From Rhytidiadelphus loreus (taxonomy: Eukaryota; Streptophyta; Bryopsida; Hypnales; Hylocomiaceae): DNA of 64,000 nucleotides. This document shows, piece by piece, positions 1 through 12,422 of the stretch. How positions within the stretch are numbered: the first letter of the stretch is position 1; the number at the start of each line of letters is the position of its first letter. The notes under the pieces were generated by a model that saw only the letters and a list, made by a program, of their open reading frames with translations, was not told the DNA's origin and did no database searches. Made by a program: the position numbers and the translations under genes. The stretch lies in NCBI GenBank assembly GCA_947034895.1, contig OX344763.1:6512501-6576500 (forward strand), written 5' to 3'.

Positions 1-1
1 T

Positions 2-3000
2 AAGGACGTTGATTTTCTCTCCTCAATTGAGGTAAATTAATAACCAATGCATCGTTTCTTCTGATTCAACTCGTGGGACTACTTTGCCTAGTTAGAGATT
101 CATATGGATTGGTTAAGAATAAATTTATCTGTACCTGATGTGACTTCATATTGTTATGTCATGACGTTCATGACGTTTAACGTGTATTCATACTACTGCA
201 GATTGTTGTGATGGACTACACCGATGTAATTTGGATGCAGGTATGTTCTTGTAAAGTCGTTCTAAGTCATGCGATCATCTATTACTTGAAACAGGAGTAT
301 GAATATGAACACGGAGTATGGTTCTGAGTTTCTTCGAAGCACAGGGACTAGGACTAGTGGTCCCTGTGAACAAGTACCATGCTCAAACCCTTCGGGGATG
401 AATCTGATTTCTGAGATATGTGGTTTATCTTGTGATTTGAGAAAGGGAAGCAATGTGATGCTTTGCCCTCCTGGTTTTCTTATCATGCCTATTCTTGAGA
501 GATCTGCAGAATTGGCAGCATGTGTTGACTTTGTTTGATCACCTCAATCGGATACCCCAATCGCAGCATGGCACCGATTTTATGCGTATCAGAGAATGGT
601 GAGTCCCATTTTGTACTTGCCATGCTTTAACCCTTAATCACACAGCACTGAAGAGAATTTTTTTGATATAGTTTGATTCATTAATCTCTCCGAAGTTGTA
701 ATTGTCGTGATCGGTGGTTTTTGATAGTGAAATTGGTTAAAAATTGTGAAATAAAACCGATAGTTGAAAGTGAAGTTGTTGGATGATAGCGACCAAATCT
801 GGTCACGGGCGTGTGGGGGTTAATTGTTTGGCACCCCGGCGTTCATAGGTGATTTAGGGGTGCCCCACTGAAATATTTCAGGACTTGCTTAACTTCTCCA
901 CATTTGTTTATGGTCCAGTTCCTGAATTTGAAGTAACGAATGAGTTGACTGTTACTTATTGTATGATAACCCTTGTATGATGATTGTAGGTGTTTAAATG
1001 GGCATTCGAAACATTTTCGCCAGACCTTGATCCTATCAACCTTCCCTGATGCCAGTATGAGTTCTCAAACTTATGTTGACTACCATGGATTGACTCTCAT
1101 AACTGAGTTTGTTTTGTTTGTTTTGTTTTATGTTAAAGTTTTACTCTGCTTCGGTATTGTCATTACAGTCTTTGATTCGACTTCCTAGTTCCTTGATTTT
1201 TGATTCTTGATTTTAAAGTGAGCAAAGAATCGAACTCGAGACGTTGAGACGTGTCTTTAAAACTAGTGGTTGATGTCTTCTTGCAGAAATCAATGCATTT
1301 TTTCATCGTAGTTGTGTCAATCATTCTGGCAAGGTATGATGAGAGTTGGAAAGACTCTCGATTCGGTACAACTTATAGCGTATTCTCATTTTGAATTGTA
1401 ATCCCTCGTGTAGAATGTTGGTAAGACTGGAAAACAACAACATCAATTATTTATTATGCTTGTATGAGCCAATAGTTTTTTCTTATAAATTTTTTATTAA
1501 AAAGACCCAAAAGTTGGGTAGCTTGTCCCATGATATATGTATTAAAAATACTCATATATGCTGAAACACGTAGCGTATGGAATACATTGTGCAGGTTAAG
1601 CTTAAAACTGAGTACCCAGGGGTGCTTTCAAAAGTAATGTTGAAAATTCGTCAGGTTTACTTCTCATCTACTTACTACACCCCTCACTTAGTGCTCTGCG
1701 AAGGCCTTCTTTGACAATTTGAACTTCTGTGAAGGTCACCCAGTAAATGAGATCAATAATTTGTATTGGAATGTGCGTTTGATCAGCTCTTATCATCTGA
1801 TTCTGGTGTCAGGTCTACGAAAGGATCGACTGTAAGGCCATTACAGAAGTGTATGATGCCCGTTTTGATCATTTCACCAAGCAGGTATTGTTCACTACTG
1901 TCTCATCATGCCTACGGATTTTATTATTGTGGTTTATGCATGCAAATTTTAAGGTCTACATCTTCTTTCGACATCAGCTCACCATATACTCTCGGTATTC
2001 AATTGCAGTGGCTGAAAAATTAATTTGACCAACAACTCAAGGAGGTTTTAAGCTACACTTTTATGTCAAATAATGTGGACTTCGGAATAGTGTGGAATAA
2101 ATAGAGTGGACCAAGTTAGATTCAAAACTACTCATAGTTAGTGTGGACGGAAGTGTCATGTAGAAACAAAACAGTTTTTTGAAAATTGGGGAACACAAAT
2201 AACGAGGCATTGCAGAACGCACTCATTCCAAATTGGAAATAAGAATGTGGTATACTCTCGGTACACACCAATTATTTGTTATCAACATAGTAGATTTTGA
2301 TAATATTGCGTTCCACATTAAATTTAAAATGTGGATGCTTAAAAACAGTATGATCGACACTATGAAATAAAAAGAGTCCTTTGCAGTTGTTAAGGTGGTC
2401 AAAAAACGCCACACTAAATTTGAAGAAATATATTCCTATGGCCTCTTGTAATTACCGTGACCCACAGTATATGGTGTATTTGGGTACTGCAATTGCATGT
2501 GTTTTGATGTCAAGCTTCTGAATTTCCTTTCTATGCTGTGCTCCAATAGGTGTTCCCACGAATAAAAGACTCTCACCAGGTTACTTATCTTTCTCATTAT
2601 CTCCTTCAGTTTTTATTCTGCAACTTTTTCGTGAGTGACATTTTGTGGATGAAGTTTCATGTTTGAGTATAAGGTCTGATGTTGAACTTCCTAAATTATT
2701 CAGGGGGGAATTCTTTTATTTGCAAGTTCCTTTGATGTGAGGCGGATTGGAAACTTTCTTAAGGCCCAGAATGCCTCATTCTGCGAGTTAAGCGAGTAAG
2801 TTTTTATACTTGGCTCTACTTCGTGAAACTTGAATTCCGACCTGCTGCATGTGTATTACTCATACGTGATTTGAATAAATATAATTGATCAGATTTTATT
2901 ACATACTGCGTTCTTCGAGTGTCTGATTTACAATTTGGGTTGCATATTTATTGTAGATACACAAAGCAAAGTGATATTTCTCGAGCCCGTTCATGGTTTT

Positions 3001-3788
3001 ATCACAAGAAGAGGCATATTATGCTTTACACGGAGCGTGCTCATTTCTATCACCGTTACAAGGTGCCTTTTTCTTCCTGCAGTTCAAATTTCCTGACTAA
3101 GTGGTACACTTACTGAGTTCTGTATGACCACTAGTATATTGCTCTATACTGAGGAGATCTAGTTTGGAACTCTGATGCAGATAAGGGGCATTACGGAGCT
3201 CATTTTTTACTCGCTCCCTGACCATGCACAATTTTATACCGAGGTTTGTACAGAACATAATCACATTCCAGTCCTGTATTGCCTGAATATCTGTTGTTAG
3301 CAAGTGGTTTTTCATTTTCCATCAAAGTATGTAAGGTCTCATTCTTCCCCTCTTGATATTTTTGAGTGGATGGACTTGTGCAATTACAGATAGCAAATCT
3401 TTTAGGAGGATTTTCATCATGCACCGTATTATTCTCTAAATTTGATAATTTCCAAGTGAGTTTTTTTACCTTCACATTGCCTTGGTTTCTTTTATATTGT
3501 GGTTTTCAGTTTGTAACTTCGTATCAAACAGGGATATTGTATACTTGCACCTTGCAATGGGGTATTAACCGGTGTTGTGAGGGTATAGGATCTTTTCACT
3601 TGTGCCGTCGTTGTTGTAAAACGTAGGTCGCAGGTGAAAAGATTCAAAACCCGCACAGCACTGGTATTAACAGATTTGCTAATGTTTTGCGTGTGGCTTT
3701 GTGTCATACGCAGCTAGAACGTGTTGTAGGCTCTACGTACGCTCGGCGGATGCTTGAATCAAAACAGGGCACATTCACGTTCATGTGA
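2..3788 (+). CDS. UTP25: UTP25 / DEF nucleolar protein, C-terminal part (5' end outside window)
   Basis: U3 snoRNA-associated SSU-processome protein (yeast Utp25, animal DEF, plant NOF1 family), needed in the nucleolus for early pre-18S rRNA processing. Thirteen exons keep one frame for 277 codons plus stop: 2-31, 202-240, 510-598, 990-1054, 1287-1333, 1595-1654, 1813-1884, 2550-2579, 2704-2795, 2957-3062, 3181-3243, 3390-3455, 3714-3788. All junctions inside the window are GT-AG. Family blocks appear in order: DFLSSIE and VVMDYTDVIWMQ, QHGTDFMRIREW, FRQTLILSTF, VYERIDCKAITEVYDARF, GGILLFASSFDVRRIGNFLK, YTKQSDISRAR, HIMLYTERAHFYHRYKIRGI, CTVLFSKFDNFQ and the terminal LERVVGSTYARRM. The family has a degenerate helicase-like fold. 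Introns are 118-665 bp and one exon is only 30 bp. The gene enters from the left edge, so the acidic N-terminal half is not visible. Family assignment is firm; exon 1813-1884 was fixed by homology, because the longer open frame around it reads a false product. Confidence 0.9.
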
Positions 3789-4202
3789 TTGAACAGCGAC
3801 TGCTTCATTTGGGCTCCACTTTGTAGTAGAAATTTCAATTTGCAGTAGAAAGTGGAAAATCCTGCAGAGTTCACATTTTTGTGAGATTCTTTTTGGAACT
3901 AATTCTAGATTATTTGCCAACTCTCGAACCATTGATTATTGTCCATTTTGATTTCCGTTTTGGTCCAAGAGTATTTCAGATGACATTTCATGACTCGAAA
4001 CGTTGATATTGGATTTGTTTGAATGTTTTTAAAACGTTCACATGTTTTCGAGTCATTTTTATTGCTTCCAAACATCTTTTTATCAACAATTTAGGATTGA
4101 ACATCCCTATCGATAGATCGTCGGCTTCTTTGGCTTCTTCCTGACATTGGTTATATATGTTACCTAAATATGAATTTTGGGTTTATTTGAATAAGATGAA
4201 TT
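3789..4202. other. 3' flank of UTP25, no feature seen
   Basis: AT-rich DNA after the UTP25 stop, probably 3' UTR and spacer. I see no coding or repeat structure here. Confidence 0.4.
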
Positions 4203-7200
4203 TTAACCCCTTAAGATCCATGTGTCAAGAATTGGCATCTACTCATGAAACTGCCAAAAATCAGTAGTCACTCAAAATGGGCTATTAATCGAATTTCACT
4301 CATTATTTTTTACTAATATTGGGGTCACATGTAACAAAATTTGGGGTTTGAAGACAACGTATGTGAGAACAAAGCTTGCAAAGTGGATCAAAATGTTTTT
4401 TCCAACTAAAGATTGTCTAAAATTTTGACACCCATAATTCAAAATTCTTTAGGGGTATGCAAATTTTCAAAGCAAAGTGATGTTGCCTTTGTCCTACTAG
4501 AGTTGGGGCTAGAACAAATAAAATAAAATTCCAACCATTGGATCTTCATAAGAATTAGAATCTTTAGATATTTGTTTGTTTGTTTCCCCAATCTCACCAG
4601 TATTCTCACCAAAAAATATAAGGAAGAAGAAACAAATCTAATACTTTGTTTTTTATGCCCAAATTTCTCAAAAAACATTTCAAGTTATAAAGTGCTTTAC
4701 GGTTTAAATGCTTGAGCAACCAAAATTGGGTTGATGGCAAACTTTGACATCTACCAATATTTACCACATATAACAACAATTTTAGGATTTTCCATCATAT
4801 TTCTAAATTCAAATTCTATTTTTAGATTCTAGCATCTCATCTACTCATTATATGTAGAATATGTATTTTGGAATTATCCAATGTCATTACCCTTACAATT
4901 GAGGTACCTACTAGATGTTCCAATAGCACTTCTTTGCATCTTAATGTTGTCATATGCGTAAAAAGATACAATTAGCCCCTGAATTCCTTGAGACCCAAAT
5001 ATGGTTTTTGGCTTTCATGACAATGTTTAGGCATAGTAATTATTTTGCATTAATTCTTTTATTCTTGGATGGAGAACTTGTAAGCTTTCTATTAATAACA
5101 AAATTTCCTTTTGGGGATTCCATATGTAGGCATGGTGAATACATATATAACTAGTGCAACCACATTTTTATAAATAAATAAAAAGTCCAAACACATGTTC
5201 TTCCACTTTACATAGTGTAGACAAGTATTTTTTATGATTTTTTTTTCTTTGTTTCTTTCTTGAATCTTACATGTGTTATGTTTCCTTTAATAGAGTTAAT
5301 CTAAGAGTCATCAAATATGATTTTCCCTTTGAACCACTTTTCAATTTTTATTGCAGAATATTTTTGAATTTTTATTCAACTTATCATTCTAAAAAACCAC
5401 AACCTTAATAAGAATGCAGACATAGGCTTAAATGAGGAATAATGTGCTTTATGACTTTTAGATTAACTCTAATATTACCATATGGATCTCAATAAATTTC
5501 CCTTGCCAAAGATTTTTAATATTCAATTCAAAAGTTTCAGGTTAGTTTTGCAATTGCAAGTACAATAAAAAGCATGTGCTTCTACATCTTGGTTTGGTTT
5601 GAAACTTAGACCATGTGCAGGCAACTTAGTTAGTGAATGATTGAATTCCAAAATATGCATGTGATTCAAACATTTGATGAATTTTTGAACTCAAAACATA
5701 CCAATGGAACATGCATTAAAAAAAATTAGAAAACTTGACTATTTGATCATAATAATCTCTTAAATCTCATTTAACTACAATGTAGGGTTTTTTTGGGTAG
5801 GTGGGTTGGTGGGTTATGTTCTTGAAGTTAAATTCAAGGTCCTTCAATTCTCCTTGAATTTTACGCTTGAAAATTGAATAAAATTTTGATTTTTACAAAA
5901 TTTAAGTTTATCATTAAAACTCTCGAGGAATTTTAGAGGTTGAAAACAACACTTTGGCGTATTTGAAGTGAATTTGTCCATTTTGACATAGAAATTGTCC
6001 ATTTTGGAAATATCTCATGTTCAATGGCCAAGGTTTTGACCATTGTCTTAACTCCTAAAATTCCATAAATATGTTCCATCTAAATCCATTTTAATAGTGT
6101 TGTTTCTAATCCACGTTGACAATGCCAAAAATTGAATTTTTAAAATATGCATATCTAATCATATGACCATGCACCAAACTAGTATAAGAATATGTGGAGG
6201 ACCAAGTGGTCATTGAACCACCAATGGGAAATCTATCAAGATTCCTACAAAGTCTATTTTGAATGAATCATTTCTAAAATTTTGACACAAGGTGTGTGCA
6301 TGTACCTTTTTGGTTGGAAGGTAATAAATTTTTCTAGATCGGGTGCTCTAATAAAAAAATTAGATGTCCAAATTGTTTTAAATAGCTTCAAGTAGCATGT
6401 GAATAAATCCTCTTCTACTTTTGAAATTTGTCAAAAACATGATATAAGAAACAATTACCATGAAATAATCCTAGGGGTCACTACTTTATAGTTCCTAATG
6501 TAAAATGTGAATAGAAGCTAATTACAAAGGGGCATTTGTTAGATTTGTACAATTATGGACACCCTTAATTTAATATAATTTTTTCCTACAGACCAAAAGC
6601 AAAGCTATATTATTTTTTATTTAAATTATGTAATTTTGGGGGCACAACATTTTTGAACATTTTTTGAACCACACTTCTTAATATAAAGAATCATGTACAC
6701 TCATTGAGAGTTTATGGCAATAATACTTTAGCATTATCAATGTCTTAAAGTTTACAAAAAACAACGTTAAAGTCATTACACAAAGGCAAAAAAAAGGCAA
6801 ATAAACACATTAACAAGAACTGCATCCAAAAATGCCACAAAAGTACTATAGTATGATGTACGAAGCAAGGTTCTTAAACAATGTACATATTATGTACAAC
6901 ATCATCAATTTGTTAGATGGTATTCATTACAAAATGATCCCTAGACAAAGTAAGTGAGATTCCAAAGGAAAATACCCTAGGACAATGTACAAAGGCATCC
7001 TAAGTGTTAGAAATAATGTTGAATATGTTTTGCATATGCCTATATTTGTTATAATGCAAAATTGATAGGATTTGTTCTTCCAGTTCCATACTAAAATTAA
7101 TAAAATTGTAATAGTTGGATAGAAATCATGTTGAAGATTGTCTATTTTTTTCTCGTGGATTTCTAATATCTACAAAGTGTCCCTACCTAGGAAAGGGATA

Positions 7201-8334
7201 TATGTAATGCAAAAATCTTACTCTAGGAAGACTTGTAATGGCTATTGACTCTTGATCAATTTTTTTTCTTCGAATAACAAATGCCACAATCTTGCAATCT
7301 ACGGGGTCAAAGTTTCCAAAAAAATTCTACATAGTCTCAATGTAGCCTAGTAAAATTTCTCATGGTTTAATTATTAGAAAGAAACTTTTATTTTTCATTG
7401 TTTTTCTCATTGCCCTAAACAATGGCATTTTTTGACAAATAACCCCGATCCTTCAAGTGCTAAAACTACCTTCCTAAAATTCCTTAAAGAATATACTGTA
7501 TATGGTGGTTAAAGTCGACATTCCACGCCAAATAATGAAGTAAATTTAGACAAATGTGATTTAGTAGAGTTGACAAATGTCAATAGTATATATTATTTTC
7601 TTCGCACAAATTTGAAGTGCCAACATTGCTATAATTTGTATCTTTTAACTAACTTTGGAGCTTATTGTCCAATGTCCACATTTGAGTTTTTTTCTTGTAT
7701 CTATTCAACGTACTTTAGGATGCGTTTCCAATTATCAAAATTTCAAGTTCTAATTCAACTAATTGTCTAGAGTCTTCTTTAGAATTGAGGATTTGAGAAA
7801 AATCATTATAAAGTGCTAAATTTGGAAGAATACTTGGAAGTGGTTTAGTCATTAAAATTGTAGATTTTGAGTTTTAGATTCCATCCATACAGTTAGATTC
7901 ACCAATGCCATTACCAATATTTCTTTATAAATTTCAAAAGGAAAATTCTAAAATTCCTTCAAAATTCGATTACAAACAAAGTATTATTATCCTTTTGAAT
8001 AAAACTTGTTGGAATGAATTTGAAATGAGGTTCTCTTGACATGGTGATTTTTTGAAGTTTTTGTGTTCTTTAAATCTATGACCTCATTTTTTGCAAATCC
8101 TGTTTTGAACTAGAGTCAATGCAATTTTGGCTTGGTCAACCACTTGAGATACTTCCACATTTGTAATTTTAGAAAAATGTGTACTCTAGTAACACCAAAT
8201 CCAACCATTAGATAGGACAAGAACTTGATAAAGTATCTCCACAAATTATAATGACTTTCATCCAAGCAGTAATGAGAAAGAAATGTCAGTTCCAATCTAT
8301 TCATCGTCTAGAAACTGGATGTCGGAGCGCTTAA
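4203..8334. mobile_element. Putative 4.1-kb non-autonomous piggyBac-type element
   Basis: The left boundary is TTAA (4203-4206) followed by CCCCTTAAGATCC, which matches end B of the piggyBac-type elements in this window (compare TTAACCCCTTAATGCC at 20852 read leftwards). The right boundary is TTAA at 8331-8334. Read leftwards it continues as an end-A sequence with GCGCTCCGACATCCA and a decayed palindrome before GACGATGAA. The interior is very AT-rich with no credible coding region; all open frames are under 80 codons. I infer a large internally unrelated or decayed non-autonomous derivative. The two ends could instead belong to two separate elements whose partners have been lost. Confidence 0.45.
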
Positions 8335-8788
8335 GAGTTACCCCGGTGAAAAGTTAGAAGTTGATTTGGAGGGGGCAAATTCCGAAGTGCATGGAGGATG
8401 ATCTTGGACGGTACATCCCTACAACTTACCAGTGTCAGTTATAGAATTGATGAGCACCCCCAATTATTTAATTTTCTCCTCAACCACTATTAAATGGCAA
8501 GAATAGTGCATTGACTTTGGGAAGAAGTATTTATAAACCTGCCCAGAGACAGGTATTAAATTCATAGTACTTCAGGACAGTTGTAAAAACGGTCCGGGCA
8601 GTTCCCCAAACTAATAGTTTATTTACTCACATTGTAGCTACTGAAATAAATAAAAAATACGGGCATTGCCAATTTTTCGTATAGGCTTGGTGCAATCCAT
8701 TTTTTTGAGGGGGGGCGGGGGATATTTGGGCCCTGTGAGGCCCAAAAAAGAAACACTGGAATAACTTATATCACGGATTTTTTTTCCC
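8335..8788. other. Intergenic, no feature seen
   Basis: Moderately AT-rich spacer with a G-run near 8708-8720. No coding or repeat evidence. Confidence 0.3.
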
Positions 8789-9096
8789 AAGTAGGATAGT
8801 CTGCTCTAAAAGCGCTCATACTCTGAAAGCAATCATGATAGAGAGGTATATTTGTTTTCTTCAATGTATTAGCAATGTACATTTCAGGAGGTGGTTGCTT
8901 TTAGTGACTACTACGTTTCAACCTTAAAAAATTTGTGATTGATTCCTTGAAAGTCCCAAAAATATGAAAGGACTTGGGTTAGATGCCAATTCCTTTTTTC
9001 TTCCTATGAAAATTTATTGAAAATTGTTTCAAAGAATTTAGCTTCCCTCAAAAGACAATTAGTTCTTAAATGGTTGTTTTAAGAACAAACTACCTT
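8789..9096. mobile_element. MITE, AAGGTAG-ended family, copy 1
   Basis: Starts AAGTAGGATAGTCTG and ends with CTACCTT, giving imperfect terminal inverted repeats. The interior shares the block GACTTGGGTTAGATGCCAAT and following sequence with the copy at 56663-56957, and the CTAAAAGCG motif near the left end is shared too. No coding capacity. Length is 308 bp. This copy is more decayed than the one at 56.7 kb. Confidence 0.6.
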
Positions 9097-9660
9097 ATTA
9101 CTTGGCCTAACCAATTTTTCACTTAGAACCACCCTAGCCAAAATTTAATATTTCAAACAAATGAAAAAAGAAAGTGACACTCGTTATCAACTTATCATTG
9201 ATAGCGATTGATAGCGATAGTGACAAATTCACTCACTTGTAAAATGAAATCACTTGCAAAATGAAATCACTTGTGAAGTGAGTGATTGATTGCATATTTA
9301 TATTTTTTAAGAAGTTGTTCTAACTGCAATTGATATGGAGTGTTAACATAGTACATGTATCTATATGCAGTCAGTAACTCAGTATAAGTATTTCGTATCA
9401 TGTAACAATATCCACATTCAAATACCGTACCATATTAGTATTTTGTATACAATATCTGTCTGTATTCTATGTATATTATTCCTAAGTACCCATATCAACA
9501 TTTTGTTTTTGTTACTGAAGATCAACAGAAGGGGAAGGGATTCAAAATTTTCCCCTTCTAGATCGATGACTGAGGTTCAAAGCTGCAGAGGTTTTCCAAA
9601 AAAATAAAATTAACAGCTAGGTTTGAATTTTCCCCTTCCAAATCAATGGTTGTGGTTTTT
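9097..9660. other. Intergenic with short direct repeats
   Basis: Contains tiny tandem repeats around 9196-9215 (TTGATAGCGA units) and 9227-9275 (AAATGAAATCACTTG units). Otherwise nothing recognisable. Confidence 0.35.
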
Positions 9661-9669
9661 TCAAAAGGG

Positions 9670-9970
9670 GGGCAACATTAGATGGGATGGGGGCTGGAGG
9701 GCCGTTTCAGGGTTGTTCCCAGTTCCGTTCCCCCGGGGCCCCATCGAACGCGGATGCCAATTTTTTATTTATTTAATTTATTTTTTAAAATAAAAATGGA
9801 AATAAATTAAATTTCTTAAAATAAAAAATAAATTTAAATTTTATTTTTTATTTTTTTGAAAACAACAACGTGGTAGTTGCTCGGCCAGGTAAACAGAGCT
9901 CGCGAATGGCCAATTTCGACTAGTTTTGGGGGGGTCCCCACTTGGGAACTCACAGCCCTTCCCAGTAGGG
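9670..9970. repeat. GGAGGGCCGTTT repeat with AT-only core
   Basis: A GC-rich left part (GGAGGGCCGTTTCAGG at about 9697), an almost pure A/T core (9757-9860) and a right part containing GTGGTAGTTGC. The same order occurs at 40920-41120 and, more diverged, at 41580-41840. It lies against the left end of the TTAA MITE copy at 9972-10886. Terminal repeats are not clear, so the boundaries are approximate. Confidence 0.45.
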
Positions 9971-9971
9971 A

Positions 9972-10886
9972 AATCACATCTAATGGCATAGAACTACGCA
10001 CATCTTTTTGTTACATTGTCATTGTCATACAACATTCATCTCATTTTTGGACACATGTAACCACAAGATCTTGTCTTACATTGGTTTGAGAAGATGTGGA
10101 AAAAATTTCAGAATTTTCCACCATATAGATTGCAAGATATCAATGTTTGAAGTGATGAAAAAATTGTTTTTGGCCTTGCAAAAAATTGGGCAGTTGCACT
10201 TCACAAGATCATATTTGTATAAAAAAATGTCCAAAATGGTGGTGCTTCTTTGGATTCATTCTTCAAGGCAAGTTGGCTACATGCTTGAAAAATTTCAAAT
10301 AATTTGGAATAGTATAGCATATAGGAAAAAAATAGTAAGTAGAAAGAAATAGATAATGATTCAAAATACAAAATTGTTAACAATTTATTTAAGGAATTGA
10401 AATATGTCAATTCTAATGGTTGAAATGTTGTAATGAATAATCTACACCCTATGATTTTATTTTTTTCAAAAAATATTGAAAATTGAGTAAAATAAAGGAC
10501 TTTAAAGTTTATTTTAGAGTAGAGAATCCATAATTGCCCCACAAACTAAAACACCTCATAATTTTTGACTCATTGATCAAAATGGAATGATTCAAAGCTT
10601 TCAACATATATATAACTCTAAAAAAACAATTTCATATTTATATTTATAAAAAAAGTGGTTTTTTAATATCTGCCCAGATTGCCCATTTATGAAAAAAAGT
10701 AACATATTAGACCATCACTTTTGACTCATGTTTTCAAATGTTATGAAATTTAGTGCATATGAAAGATATTCCTCACCCCCACCTTCTCTTGAAATTTCAG
10801 CCTAAAATATGCAAATCTCTAGTCTCACGTACCTGCCCAAAATTTCTATGTTGCCAAAAAATGCATACCGGTCCTTTACGGGTTAA
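9972..10886 (+). mobile_element. TTAA MITE family 1, copy 1
   Basis: The right end is ...CCTTTACGGGTTAA (TTAA 10883-10886). The left end, near 9972-9985, reads ATCTAATGG, matching the mirrored end CCTCTAATGG of the copy at 41386-42559. Sequence 10060-10690 is the reverse complement of 41880-42500 over several hundred bases, which proves that both are copies of one repeat. The left TTAA is mutated or obscured by the adjacent GGAGGGCC repeat. No protein is encoded; small open frames here are artefacts of AT-rich sequence. Confidence 0.65.
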
Positions 10887-11332
10887 TATTGCACTAGATG
10901 TGACTTTCATTTGAACTTCATATGATCTTAAATTAAATTTTATTACTTTTCAAAAGCTCAAATCTCAAAAGCTTCAATTATAGGAAATGTTTTGTACCTT
11001 TTTTTTACAAAAAACAATCAATAAGTACAAGAAGTATCCTAAAATTTTAACTTTCTTGAAGTCGTAACTTTTATGAAAATTACTAAATTTCAAACCATTG
11101 ACAAAATTAATCAATATGAAAGTCCCATTCAGTGACCTATTCAAGGCCTATTGCAGGAAAAGTCATATGAATGTCAAAATTATGACAATTACAATGGACT
11201 TTTTTGAGTGATTGAGGACACAACTCACACACGACAGGGGAGGCTATGCTTAGGCAAAGTGGACCACAAACTCAAGTACAAAGAGTCACAAATTTCTTCT
11301 TCACAATGCAACAATCACGTAGATTTGGATCT
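10887..11332. other. Intergenic, no feature seen
   Basis: AT-rich spacer between two TTAA-bounded elements. Nothing supported. Confidence 0.3.
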
Positions 11333-12051
11333 TTAACCCTTAAAGTCTGAAGGTATGATTTTAGGCCATTTTCCACTTTGGGACAAGCCCTTCCTAGTGC
11401 AATATTTGTTGGATTTTTGTGAATTTTTTATCAGAGGGGTCTTTCACTACTAAATTTATGCCTAAAAATTCTTATAATAATCCAAGTCACGGTTAAAAGG
11501 TTATGCCTCAAAAGGCTATTTTTTTAGTAGGGGTTGTTTGGGCAACCATGATAGATAGGTCCAATTAGATTGAAATTTCTTATACATACTCTCAACAAGC
11601 TTGTTAATATAATCCCCAAAGTTGAGAGGCACGAAAGCACATGGTTTTGATTTACAAATCTTTGAAATTGAGCTTTCTAAGTTTTGAGCATAAATTGCCT
11701 GAAAGAGGAAAACTTATCTCAAAGACTTGTAAGTCAAAATCTTGTGCTTTTATGCCTTTCAACTTTGGAGATTATGTTGACAAGCTTGTTGAAAGTATAT
11801 ATAAAAAAAATTCAGACTAAGTGGACCTATCTATCACAATTGTCCAAATAGACCACCCTACTTCAAAAGAAAAAAATAGTCCATACGAGGCATAACTTTT
11901 TAACCGCAACTTCGATTGTTGTAGAATTTTCTAGGCATCGAGTGAATGGTGAAGCACACCTCTTGTTAAAAAATTCACAAGAATCCAATAAATATTGCAC
12001 CCAAAAATGGCCTGCCCAATCATGCCTCATGCCTTAAGCTTCACGGGTTGA
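11333..12051. mobile_element. 711-bp foldback (long inverted repeat) element bounded by TTAA/TTGA
   Basis: The left end is TTAA (11333-11336) then CCCTTAAAGTCTGAAGG; the right end read leftwards is TCAACCCGTGAAGCTTAAGG. Nearly the whole element is palindromic. The left arm, about 11337-11684, pairs with the right arm, about 11713-12047: GCAATATTTGTTGGATT against GCAATATTTATTGGATT, GATAGATAGGTCCA in both arms, and CAACAAGCTTGTTAA against CAACAAGCTTGTCAA. The loop is about 30 bp. The two arms have diverged modestly, so the element is not brand new. A transcript would fold into a long hairpin. Confidence 0.75.
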
Positions 12052-12422
12052 AAGCCACTGAAAGTTGGTGGACTACAGTGGAGGGAAAAAATTCAAAAAA
12101 ATACCTTGTCCGTGACTTCAATGAATGCCAGGTGAGTCATCAATACGCGAGGACAACAGCTTCCAACATGAAGAATGATGTTGGGGCTGGGTAACTGATT
12201 GACTGACTACCATGCACCCAGTTAAGGGATTTTCAACTGAGACTGCCCTTCCTTGTCAACGAGGGTCTGAAAACAGGACTCACTGGCTTGGTGACTGCAA
12301 CGAAATACCATTAAAAAATCACCCAATGTCAATGTCATCTGTCACCCAATTCCAACATCTCCTGAAATCCTGGAATCCTCCCATCTGCTTCAGTCACCCA
12401 TCCATTATCACAATTTTAACCC
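12052..12422. other. Spacer before the piggyBac element
   Basis: No coding feature seen. It ends with a partial extra copy of the element terminus, TTAACCC (12416-12422), directly before the TTAA used by the piggyBac element. Confidence 0.4.

Noticed and set aside
1766..2023. Open frame beginning ECAFDQLL
   Set aside because: It overlaps the UTP25 exon at 1813-1884 in another phase; the exon frame gives the conserved VYERIDCKAITEVYDARF block.
10008..10542. Frames of 113-114 codons on both strands
   Set aside because: They lie within a TTAA MITE whose inverted copy at 41.9-42.5 kb does not keep either frame; not genes.
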